This document shows positions 23,663 through 30,501 of a stretch of DNA of 32,099 bases, in pieces. The position numbers and the translations under genes are program-made. Source of the stretch: JAVVEH01 sp032251435 (lineage in GTDB: Bacteria; Verrucomicrobiota; Lentisphaeria; Oligosphaerales; MVZH01); assembly GCA_032251435.1 (NCBI GenBank), contig JAVVEH010000048.1, forward strand, positions 1-32,099, in the 5' to 3' direction. The stretch's first letter is position 1, and every line of letters begins with the position of its first letter. The notes under the pieces are model-generated. The model saw nothing but the letters and a program-made list of their open reading frames with translations, was not told the DNA's origin and searched no databases.

Positions 23663-25585
23663 TTAGTTCCCGGTAAAGGCGATAGCCCTAAAGGCCGTGC
23701 CGCCAGGCTTCAGGCGTCCGGGACGGTTCTCCAGAATCTCAAGTTCCAACCGGTGTTTCCCCGCGGAGAGTTCAGTGAAAAACATCAGGGTCATCGGGTA
23801 ATTGAACCCGCTGTGACGGTGCAGCGTGTCGATTTCCCGAGTGACCTTCCCATCCACCGCGCATTGAATGACGCCGGCATCAGGGCCGGAGAGGATATAG
23901 GCGCCGATGGCGGTACCCTCAAAATCAACAGTAAGCCGGGCATGGGGAGTGCCACTGTGGATCATCGGGACTCCCTGAAAGCGGGCCCGGACCATTCCGT
24001 CATTTTCCCGGGGCCAGTCGGGGACACCTTTTTGCCAGCGGGAGTCAGTCTGGATATCGGCGGCCGGGAGAAAGCGGCCATGATCATAACTGAACGGATC
24101 CATCAACGGCCGTTCCGGATACGGTTTTGGTTCAGAGTCGACGGGAAGAGAGGTGTTCCAGGCCTTTAATAGACCGTTCCGAATCATCGTGGCGCACATC
24201 GTATTGCCATAGATGTTGGGATGAACCCCGCCATAGGTCTTCCAGTCGGTCTTACCCGCCGTGATCAATGACGCCAGTTCCCGGGCGAGATCATTGACCG
24301 ACACATCATAGTGTTCCGCCACCCGGCTGTGGGCCGCGATGGGGGCAGGCACCTGCCCATTTTGTAGCTGAGCCAATATGTTTTCGTTGACGAAAAAAGT
24401 CATGACAATATCCACATGGGGATTATGCCGCCGCGCTTGCGCGATAATGCCTTCCATCCCGCGCCGGGCGTCGGCATAGCTATAAACCCCGTCCTGGTCA
24501 TCATTGACGGCGAATTCCACAAACAGCAGGTCCAGAGGGCCCTGGCTGAGAACATCCCGGGTCAGGCGGAAAGCACCGGTATCCGAGCAGGTCGAACTTA
24601 TTCCCGCATTCGTAAACGTGAAGTCCGTTTCAGGAAACCGCTCTTTGAGGATGTCGCACACCAGCGGCCGGTAACCGTCCATTTCGGTGATTGAGCCCCC
24701 GAGAAAAGCGACATGGCCCAGTTGTTGTTTTTCGAACCGCAGGCGGCTGTTTTGGAAATCTCCCCGCGAAATAAAATTTCGATCGCTGACAATGGACTCC
24801 GGGGAATCTTCCCGTCCCTTGCTGTTCGCCATCACAAACTCCACAATCGGTGTCGGGTCCTCCAGCGAGTGCGGATGATGCCCGGCCCCCGGTTTGTGGA
24901 TGACTGTGATCCTGCCACCCAGCTCCCGGTAGCGTTTTTCAAGGATGCCGGTATTCTCATCCGGTGGCACCACATCGTCGGCGTCCCCGACCACATGCAG
25001 CAGCGGGATATCCGCGTCAGCCAAGGCCTGAAGCTGATCAATCGGGTTTTTATCATAGGCCAACGCCTCCGCTTCGCTCAGCCCGTAAGCGTCCAGGCAT
25101 CGTCTCCAGGCGATGGGGCCGCCTTTGCCGCTCCCCTTTCCCCCGGGCCAGCTCTTGAAATCGCAGACCGGGTTGTCCGCGTAAATACACGCCACGGTTT
25201 CCGGGTGGGCGGCCGCCCAGTTGTAGACGATCAATCCCCCGCGGCTAAATCCTTCCAGCACCGCCCGGTCAGCCAGCAGATGTTCAAACCGCAGGTAGTT
25301 ATAAAAAGAATGCCAACGATCCACCGCCGCCGGACTGCCAAACAGGTCGGCCACATCGCAATAAACCACATGGTACCCACGCTCCAGCATCGCGCGGTCA
25401 AACTGGGGTTCAACCCCGAAAAAACGGGCCCGCCAGATCCAGGGCCTGCCGTCCGCCGCTTGTTTGGGAACCGCCACCCGGCAATCGACCCCGTTTAATT
25501 CAAAATCAAACAAGTCGAAGCCATGAAACTTTTTCTTTTTTCCCGGGAAAACCGCCGTGGAATCCGTTTGACCTGCCTGACACAT
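23663..25585 (-). CDS. Two-domain esterase: alpha/beta hydrolase plus SGNH/GDSL hydrolase
   Basis: A 640-residue protein. Residues about 20-255 are an alpha/beta hydrolase with nucleophile elbow EGFSRGG (S114), an acid in VVGDADDVVPP, and GAGHHPH supplying His. Residues about 288-475 are an SGNH esterase with FLGGSIT (S298), TNAGISST (G328), VEFAVNDDQ (N361) and GGVHPNIYGN (H455). The last 130 residues look like a beta-sandwich (HARLTVDFEGTAIGAYILSGPDAG, KHRLELEIL), possibly carbohydrate-binding. Deacylation of plant or algal polysaccharide or of sialate-like sugars is the likely role. No N-terminal signal peptide is evident, so the site may be cytoplasmic. Start ATG 25585 has AAGGA six bases upstream; a longer frame to 25654 lacks support. 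Confidence 0.85.
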   Translation of the reverse strand: MCQAGQTDSTAVFPGKKKKFHGFDLFDFELNGVDCRVAVPKQAADGRPWIWRARFFGVEPQFDRAMLERGYHVVYCDVADLFGSPAAVDRWHSFYNYLRFEHLLADRAVLEGFSRGGLIVYNWAAAHPETVACIYADNPVCDFKSWPGGKGSGKGGPIAWRRCLDAYGLSEAEALAYDKNPIDQLQALADADIPLLHVVGDADDVVPPDENTGILEKRYRELGGRITVIHKPGAGHHPHSLEDPTPIVEFVMANSKGREDSPESIVSDRNFISRGDFQNSRLRFEKQQLGHVAFLGGSITEMDGYRPLVCDILKERFPETDFTFTNAGISSTCSDTGAFRLTRDVLSQGPLDLLFVEFAVNDDQDGVYSYADARRGMEGIIAQARRHNPHVDIVMTFFVNENILAQLQNGQVPAPIAAHSRVAEHYDVSVNDLARELASLITAGKTDWKTYGGVHPNIYGNTMCATMIRNGLLKAWNTSLPVDSEPKPYPERPLMDPFSYDHGRFLPAADIQTDSRWQKGVPDWPRENDGMVRARFQGVPMIHSGTPHARLTVDFEGTAIGAYILSGPDAGVIQCAVDGKVTREIDTLHRHSGFNYPMTLMFFTELSAGKHRLELEILENRPGRLKPGGTAFRAIAFTGN

Positions 25586-26117
25586 GTTCAATCCTTTTTT
25601 TATCGAACGGGTACTATAGCCCGCCGCGCCGCGAACATCCTCCGTCCCCTTCAACTTAATCTTTCACCTTAATCGTGTGCCTTAATCTTTCACCCGAATC
25701 TCCCCCATCGAATCCCGGCGCCCAGCCCGGTTGGGCGCAAGCAGGATGCATGCGCCACAATGATTCACCCGCCTACGCAGGGCTACGGCGTGGCAAGCGA
25801 CTCACGATTCACGTTTTCACGCCTTCCGTCGGTGTACCGGCTTGAGGGGCTGCCGATTTATTCCGGATTTAAACAATGTGGCTGCGACAGTCCCTTGGCG
25901 CAGCGCGGCGTCGCCCCGCCGCGGAAATTTCTTCACAACCCACGATTTCCTGCTTCCCAGCATCTATTCTCCACCCTCCTCCTACCTTCGTAATGGACCA
26001 CGGGCCACTGACAACTGACTTAAGATTGAAACCCGACCGTCTTTTAAAACCTGACTGTCTTTTTAAATCTGACTGTCTTTTTAAATCTGACTGTCTTTTT
26101 AAACGCGACAACGTCGC
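25586..26117. other. Gene-free interval with repeat fragments
   Basis: No credible gene. It contains two CTTAATCTTTCACC motifs (about 25660-25695), a perfect hairpin GCGCCCA-GCCCGGT-TGGGCGC (25718-25738), fragments of the dispersed repeat family (CCCGCCTACGCAGGG, GGCTACGGCGTGGCAAG, CACGTTTTCACGCCTTCCGT, GGTGTACCGGCTT at about 25768-25842) and the 18-bp tandem described separately. The small minus-strand frame across 25869-26213 is an artefact of the tandem repeat. Confidence 0.6.
26033..26104. repeat. 18-bp tandem repeat, four units
   Basis: Three near-identical units CTGACTGTCTTTTTAAAT (26051-26068, 26069-26086, 26087-26104) follow a diverged unit (26033-26050). The array ends 13 bases before the -35 box of the fusion gene's promoter. 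It is too short and gapless to be a CRISPR. It may bind a regulator or be a slippage array. Confidence 0.9.
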
Positions 26118-26146
26118 TTGCGGACCCCGCAACATGCGGGTATTGT
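26118..26146 (+). promoter_or_regulatory. Predicted sigma-70 promoter of the 906-residue fusion gene
   Basis: TTGCGG, a 17-base spacer and TATTGT lie 38 bases before the GTG start. The same arrangement (TTGCGG, 17 bases, TACTTT) is preserved in the second copy at 29889-29917, also at the same distance from a GTG, which supports it. The spacer holds a GC-rich dyad (TTGCGGACCCCGCAA) that could be an operator. Confidence 0.55.
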
Positions 26147-26183
26147 AATTCTGCTCATGCATCGCACAGAGAAAGACCCCTGA

Positions 26184-28904
26184 GTGGACATCCAGACCCA
26201 CAACTACTATCAAGAAAACGCCGCCGAGACCGTTGCCCGCTACCGGGCGGCCGACGCGGGGATGGCGCCCCTATTCCGCCGCGCTTTCGCGGGATGCGCG
26301 GACATCCTCGATGTCGGCTGCGGCTCCGGGCGCGATCTCTGCGGACTCCGCAAACTAGGCTTCGATGTCGAAGGGGTCGACGCCTCCCCCGCCATGATCC
26401 AGGCGGCCATCGCCGCCGACCCGTCAATGTCCGGCCGCCTCCGGGCCGACACATTGCCGGAACTCTCCACCTGCGCCGACGACTCCTACGATGGGGTTGT
26501 CTGTTCCGCGGTTCTCCAGCATCTGCCGGAAGACCGTCTGTTTGATGCGGCTTTCGCATTTCGGCGGATTTTGAAAGAACATGGCCGTTTGCTCATTTCA
26601 ATTCCCTTGCCCGACCTGACCATCAATTCGAAAACGCACCGGGATAAAAACGGTCGGCTCTTCACGCCCATTCCACCGGAAAAACTTCAACTGTTGCTCG
26701 AACGTACTGGTTTCGTCTTCCTCTGGCGGGAAGATTCCGCCGATGCCATGGGCCGCGACCATCGCCGCTGGTGCACGATGCTGTTTGAGCGGGCCGACGG
26801 CACGTCCCGACCGCTGCACACGGTCGAAAGCATTCTCAACCGTGACAGCAAGGACGCCACCTACAAACTGGCCTTGATCCGGGCGCTAGCGGAGATCGCG
26901 CAGACCCAGTATGCCCAGGCCATCTGGACGCCCGACGGCAACGTGAAAATTCCCACCGAACTCATTGCCGGGAAGTGGCTGGAATACTATTGGCCGTTGT
27001 TTTCCTCTCCCGATTTTATTCCTCAGAAATATGGAGAAAAACCCGACGCGGCCAAACGTATTGCTTTCCGAAGCCAGCTGTCCGGTTTGATTTTAGAAAG
27101 CCGTCAGGCAGGACTTGGCGATCTGGCGGGATTCACAGTTTCCGAGCGGTCAGGCGGACTGTCAAAACCGGTCCAAAAAGCTTTCAATACAGCGATTGGC
27201 AAGCTCAAAGGCACCATTTGGAACATGCCCGTCCGCTATGCGGGACACGGTGAATTCAGCATCTTCCAATATGACCGTTCCGATCAGACCGTCGTCATGG
27301 ACACCGGTCTTTGGCGGGAATTCTCCCTGACCGGCAGTTGGATTGCCGATGCCTGTATTCTGCGCTGGAGCGAACTGACTTCGCAGATATCGAAAGGTGA
27401 GCTGCAACCCAGCCAGATCGTCGATCTGCTACTCAAAGCTCCGTTGCCCGAACGCGACACCAGCGCCGTGCGCGCCGCCCTCGGCGGCAATGCGTCACTG
27501 CGCTGCGTATGGACAGACCTTGAGCTGAAAAAGTTTGACATCGACCATGCCATCCCCTATGCCCTCTGGCGCAACAACGATCTGTGGAATCTGTTTCCCG
27601 CCGCGCCGGCAGCCAACAACCAGAAACGCGACAAACTCCCCACCCACCGGCTGGTGACCCGTCGCAAGGAGTGCATCGTCCATTACTGGGGGATGATGAA
27701 TTCGGCTTACCCCGTGCGCTTCATCGCCGAAGCCAGCTCCTTTTGCGGACTCCGCAAATTGGACAAGGCGAACTGGCAGAATCCCCTTTTCCACGCCCTC
27801 CAGGAAGCCATCGAGACCACCGCCGTCCAGCGTGGTGTCCCCCGCTGGGAACCGGCGGGGCTGGCGACGGCAAAGACAGTTGTCGCGGCCAAAAGAATGG
27901 GAAACCGGGCGCCCGAATTCGGGAAAGGTTCCCCGCAAACCGATCAAACGTCACAGATTCCTGTGATCAGGATAGTCTCCGGTGGACAGACCGGTGCCGA
28001 CCGCGCGGGCCTGGATGCCGGACGCGAACTGGGCATCGACATTGGCGGCTGGTGTCCCAAAGGACGCCGCGCCGAAGACGGCACCATTCCCCTGTGTTAT
28101 CCGCTGCGCGAGATGCCCTCCAAAGAGTACATCAAGCGCACCGAACAGAATGTCATCGACTCCGATGTCACCCTTGTCTTCACGCGTGGCGAACCGACCC
28201 GCGGCTCCCGACGGACGGTTGAGTTTGCCAAAAAGCACCAGCGTCCCTGGATCCATCTGGACCTCAATGCCGATGATACGGATCTAGCCGATGAGCTCGC
28301 CGCCTGGATTCTCGGCTTGCCGCGCGAGCTGACCCTGAACGTCGCCGGGTCGCGGGCCAGCAAAGATCCGGGTATTGAACCGCGGGTGAAAAACATACTG
28401 GTCACGGTCCTCCGGCAGGTCAACGAGCTGCCGGCTCCGGAAAGTCCGGCAATTCTCAGTGCAGACGAGGCCCGGCCATTGGCCTTTGAATCCGCGCTGC
28501 CCCTGGTGGGCGACCTGGCTGCCGGGATTGGGGCCGACACCTTTAAGACCCTCACGCTGCAGACAGAAGAATGGGTGCGGATTCCGCAAAAACTGTGCGC
28601 CCCCAACCGCTTTGTCATCCGTGTGGCTGGTGATTCCATGCAACCCGACTACCATGTGGGGGACCTGGTCGTCTGCGAATATCATCGCACGCCGCGCCGA
28701 CCCGGCCAGACCGTTATTGCCATCATGGCCCGGGACGAGGGCCTTACCGAAGTCGCCCTCAAGCGTTTTGAAGAGACCCCCACCCACTGGGTCTTCCACT
28801 CCACCAACCCGGCCTATGAGCCTGTCCAGGTCGACCGTGTTTTCACTCCCTCCCACCCCATTCTCGGCATCGCCATCGAGAATCTGGGTCCACTGGACGG
28901 GTAG
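26184..28904 (+). CDS. Four-domain protein: SAM methyltransferase - HNH nuclease - YpsA-like SLOG domain - S24 (LexA-type) peptidase
   Basis: A 906-residue single frame from GTG. Residues 1 to about 205: class I SAM methyltransferase (ILDVGCGSGRDL, 41-52; VEGVDAS; DGVVCSAVLQHL), of the small-molecule type without the NPPY of DNA methylases. About 205-555: a helical region leading to an HNH nuclease core, FDIDHAIPYALWRNNDLWNL with D454-H455 and N469, then NNQKRDKLP (N479, K481). About 593-745: YpsA-like SLOG domain (IVSGGQTGADRAGLDAG, 597-613; GWCPKGRRAEDG; TRGEPTRGSRRTVEFA). About 770-900: S24 peptidase with cleavage site LAAGIG (A780-G781), Ser818 in GDSMQPDYHVGD and Lys860. All catalytic residues are kept. 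A TGA codon lies directly before the GTG. A nucleotide-sensing nuclease released or controlled by self-cleavage is the inferred design. Confidence 0.9.
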   Translation: MDIQTHNYYQENAAETVARYRAADAGMAPLFRRAFAGCADILDVGCGSGRDLCGLRKLGFDVEGVDASPAMIQAAIAADPSMSGRLRADTLPELSTCADDSYDGVVCSAVLQHLPEDRLFDAAFAFRRILKEHGRLLISIPLPDLTINSKTHRDKNGRLFTPIPPEKLQLLLERTGFVFLWREDSADAMGRDHRRWCTMLFERADGTSRPLHTVESILNRDSKDATYKLALIRALAEIAQTQYAQAIWTPDGNVKIPTELIAGKWLEYYWPLFSSPDFIPQKYGEKPDAAKRIAFRSQLSGLILESRQAGLGDLAGFTVSERSGGLSKPVQKAFNTAIGKLKGTIWNMPVRYAGHGEFSIFQYDRSDQTVVMDTGLWREFSLTGSWIADACILRWSELTSQISKGELQPSQIVDLLLKAPLPERDTSAVRAALGGNASLRCVWTDLELKKFDIDHAIPYALWRNNDLWNLFPAAPAANNQKRDKLPTHRLVTRRKECIVHYWGMMNSAYPVRFIAEASSFCGLRKLDKANWQNPLFHALQEAIETTAVQRGVPRWEPAGLATAKTVVAAKRMGNRAPEFGKGSPQTDQTSQIPVIRIVSGGQTGADRAGLDAGRELGIDIGGWCPKGRRAEDGTIPLCYPLREMPSKEYIKRTEQNVIDSDVTLVFTRGEPTRGSRRTVEFAKKHQRPWIHLDLNADDTDLADELAAWILGLPRELTLNVAGSRASKDPGIEPRVKNILVTVLRQVNELPAPESPAILSADEARPLAFESALPLVGDLAAGIGADTFKTLTLQTEEWVRIPQKLCAPNRFVIRVAGDSMQPDYHVGDLVVCEYHRTPRRPGQTVIAIMARDEGLTEVALKRFEETPTHWVFHSTNPAYEPVQVDRVFTPSHPILGIAIENLGPLDG

Positions 28905-28996
28905 AATGCCCGACGATTGACCACGAGCCCGGTTGCCCGGACTTGCTGACAGATTCGTTTTAGGAACTGACTTGCGCCCTTTTCCCAGTCTTCTCC

Positions 28997-29025
28997 TTGA
29001 CGCATGTCATGATTTGCGCTATCTT
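28997..29025 (+). promoter_or_regulatory. Sigma-70 promoter of the ParDE-type operon
   Basis: TTGACG (28997-29002), a 17-base spacer and TATCTT (29020-29025) lie about 40 bases before the antitoxin start codon. Confidence 0.75.
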
Positions 29026-29066
29026 TTACATAGTCAATGAAATTCAAGCTTTTGCGGAGGTTCAAC

Positions 29067-29312
29067 ATGCAAATGAATGTATCAGTGACGCCTGAGCTTT
29101 ACGATCTTGTCCAGCGCAAGGTTCATTCCGGGCGCTACGGCAACGCCAGCGAGGTGGTTCGGGACGCCCTGCGGAGGATGGACGAACGGGCAATCGTCGG
29201 CGATGCCTGGAGCGAACTGAACGCCTCCCTTGAAGCCGCCGCGGCGAGCGGGCGCGGTGCCGGAACGGTGAGCGACGTGGTGGCGCGGACGATGGGAAAG
29301 ACCGGCAAATGA
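29067..29312 (+). CDS. parD: ParD-family (ribbon-helix-helix) antitoxin
   Basis: An 81-residue antitoxin. The N-terminal ribbon-helix-helix (MNVSVTPELYDLVQRKVHSGRYGNASEVVRDALRRMDE) binds operator DNA and the C-terminal part would wrap the toxin. GGAGG at 29056-29060 lies six bases before the ATG at 29067, which decides the start over an upstream ATG at 29037. The stop overlaps the toxin start as ATGA. Autorepression of the promoter at 28997 is expected from the family. Confidence 0.92.
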   Translation: MQMNVSVTPELYDLVQRKVHSGRYGNASEVVRDALRRMDERAIVGDAWSELNASLEAAAASGRGAGTVSDVVARTMGKTGK

Positions 29313-29617
29313 GGCCGGGACGCTACTGGCTGACGCGGACGGCTGAAAACGACCTTGTCGAGATCGTGCGCTACACCCTCGAAACCTGGGGTGCCGACCA
29401 GCTTGACGTGTATCGGCAACGGCTTGAAACACGTCTGGCATCGCTGGTTCAATTTCCCGAACTGGGCAGAAGCCACCCGATGTTGCGCGGCGATTTCCGC
29501 TACATTGTGGAGGGGCGGCACTATATCTTCTATCGCCTCGCCACCGGCGACATCGAGGTGCTTCGTTTTCTTCATTGCCAGTGTGATTTGGCCGAAAAGC
29601 TGGCGGCCTACCTCTGA
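29309..29617 (+). CDS. parE: ParE/RelE-superfamily toxin
   Basis: A 102-residue toxin of the ParE fold: YWLTRTAENDLVEIVRYTLETWGADQLDVYRQRLETRLASLVQFPELGR, then FRYIVEGRHYIFYRLATGDIEVLRFLHCQCD. ParE toxins poison DNA gyrase; RelE relatives cleave mRNA. The features here (VEIVRYT, FPELGR, HYIFYR) favour ParE. Length and conserved residues look intact. Coupled to the antitoxin by a 4-base overlap. It sits between the 906-residue fusion gene and the duplicated promoter segment. Confidence 0.92.
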   Translation: MRPGRYWLTRTAENDLVEIVRYTLETWGADQLDVYRQRLETRLASLVQFPELGRSHPMLRGDFRYIVEGRHYIFYRLATGDIEVLRFLHCQCDLAEKLAAYL

Positions 29618-29888
29618 CCCAAGAAGCCTGCCGGGTATTGATTGTCGAGTCGGGGAAACTTTGAACACCCCATTTTCCCCAGGTGGCGAACCCCGGCCGG
29701 CGCGGCGCCGACGCGGGATTCGACGGCGGGGGCGAGTCGGTGCGGCAATGGCGGACATGCAGCTCCCCTGTCGGTGTACCGGCTTTAGCCGGAATCTTCT
29801 CCCCTCTTCCTGGATCCGCCGGCCCCCGGCATCTCCGACCTCCGACCCCATCAGCGAAAATAAGCGGTGCCCATTCTCTTCCCCCGCC
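29618..29888. other. Gene-free interval with dispersed-repeat fragments
   Basis: Non-coding. It contains a TTTGAACACCCC/TTTTCCCC segment (about 29660-29680) like the GAACCTGTCCCC repeats at 23.5 kb and a GGTGTACCGGCTTTAGCCGG hairpin copy at about 29777-29796. Overlapping open frames on both strands are GC-driven shadows. Confidence 0.5.
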
Positions 29889-30053
29889 TTGCGGACTCCG
29901 CAAACTGCGGATACTTTACCTTTGCTTCAATCACGCACAGAGAAAGAACCCCGAGTGGATATCCAGACTTGCTGGGAGATCGATTTTAAAAGCGATTTCC
30001 AAAGGGGAGAAAATCGCTTTAAGACGTGTTTGCAGCTCATTGTAGATTTGTAA
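29889..30053 (+). pseudogene. Second copy of the fusion gene's promoter and start, truncated
   Basis: Bases 29889-29968 align without gaps to 26118-26197 (about 60 of 80 identical), covering the -35, -10, leader, GTG start and the first codons VDIQT. After that the similarity ends: the frame continues as CWEIDFKSDFQRGENRFKTCLQLIVDL and stops at 30053. This looks like the 5' remnant of a paralogous methyltransferase gene, or a duplicated promoter cassette. Its short product is probably not functional. Confidence 0.65.
29989..30020. repeat. 10-bp inverted repeat (AAAGCGATTT/AAATCGCTTT)
   Basis: Perfect arms at 29989-29998 and 30011-30020 around a 12-base loop. It lies where similarity between the duplicated start regions has ended and could be the edge of a small inserted element or a terminator-like hairpin. 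Confidence 0.6.
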
Positions 30054-30085
30054 CATGCTGCGGGGGAAAAAAATATGACTACTTT

Positions 30086-30264
30086 TATAGTGTCTGACCC
30101 CGATGTCTACATGGGGAGTTTGTTTGCCCCGTGACTATCACAACCAGCCTAGACGTGCTGATCCCGGGCTCAGGGGAGGACTGATTGTGCAGCCACTCCC
30201 CACGAGACTGAGCCCTTGCGATTGCCTCGCGGTTCTGTTTGCATCCTGAAGTCGCGGAGATATC
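30086..30264 (+). ncRNA. Candidate structured RNA or leader
   Basis: A gene-free stretch with unusually dense dyads. TATAGT at 30086-30091 could be a -10 box, but no good -35 is visible. CATGGGG/CCCCGTG pair at 30110-30116 and 30127-30133. GGGCTCAG (30166-30173) pairs with CTGAGCCC (30208-30215), enclosing GGGGAG (30173-30178) with CTCCCC (30196-30201; one G is shared). The ends GATGTCT (30102-30108) and AGATATC (30258-30264) can close the whole as a multibranch fold. It is not recognisable as a known riboswitch, tmRNA or 6S RNA. It could be a free RNA or the 5' leader of the two genes that follow. Confidence 0.45.
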
Positions 30265-30294
30265 TTAAAGGTGTTTTTGTAAAAGGGAGTCCCA

Positions 30295-30486
30295 ATGGCA
30301 ACAGACATGCTTAAGAAGACGGGGTTTGCCAGTCCCCAAGTCGCCGAGCAGATGGCACAGGTTTTTGGTCAAAAAGCCAAAACAGTCTCCGTCGAAATGA
30401 AGCATCGGCGGCAGGTTGGCGATTTTGTGCGCAAGATAGAAAAGGCGCACAAGCAGGCGGCCAAGAGCACTCTCGCCTTCCGCTAG
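30295..30486 (+). CDS. Small basic helical protein of unknown function
   Basis: A 63-residue, lysine-rich protein, predicted mostly alpha-helical, with no cysteine, signal peptide or membrane segment. It starts MATDMLKKTGFAS and ends KSTLAFR. GGGAG at 30285-30289 gives a clear ribosome site five bases before the ATG. It lies 15 bases before the next gene and is surely co-transcribed with it. No family is recognised. It could be a partner, inhibitor or substrate of the larger protein. Confidence 0.75.
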   Translation: MATDMLKKTGFASPQVAEQMAQVFGQKAKTVSVEMKHRRQVGDFVRKIEKAHKQAAKSTLAFR

Positions 30487-30501
30487 CCGGGATGGGGCAA
30501 C

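Noticed and set aside
26033..26104. CRISPR array
   Set aside because: The 18-bp units are directly adjacent without spacers and no cas genes are present.
26184..28904. Restriction-modification enzyme (methyltransferase plus nuclease in one chain)
   Set aside because: The methyltransferase domain is of the small-molecule type without DNA-methylase NPPY/PCQ motifs, so methyl protection of DNA is not supported.
29355..30053. 232-codon plus-strand frame overlapping parE
   Set aside because: Out of frame with the toxin gene and made of repeat DNA; only its last 32 codons correspond to the duplicated start region.
30086..30264. Cobalamin or other known riboswitch, 6S RNA, or retron RNA
   Set aside because: Only short resemblances (a GCCACT segment, long paired arms); no conserved core could be matched and no reverse transcriptase gene is nearby.
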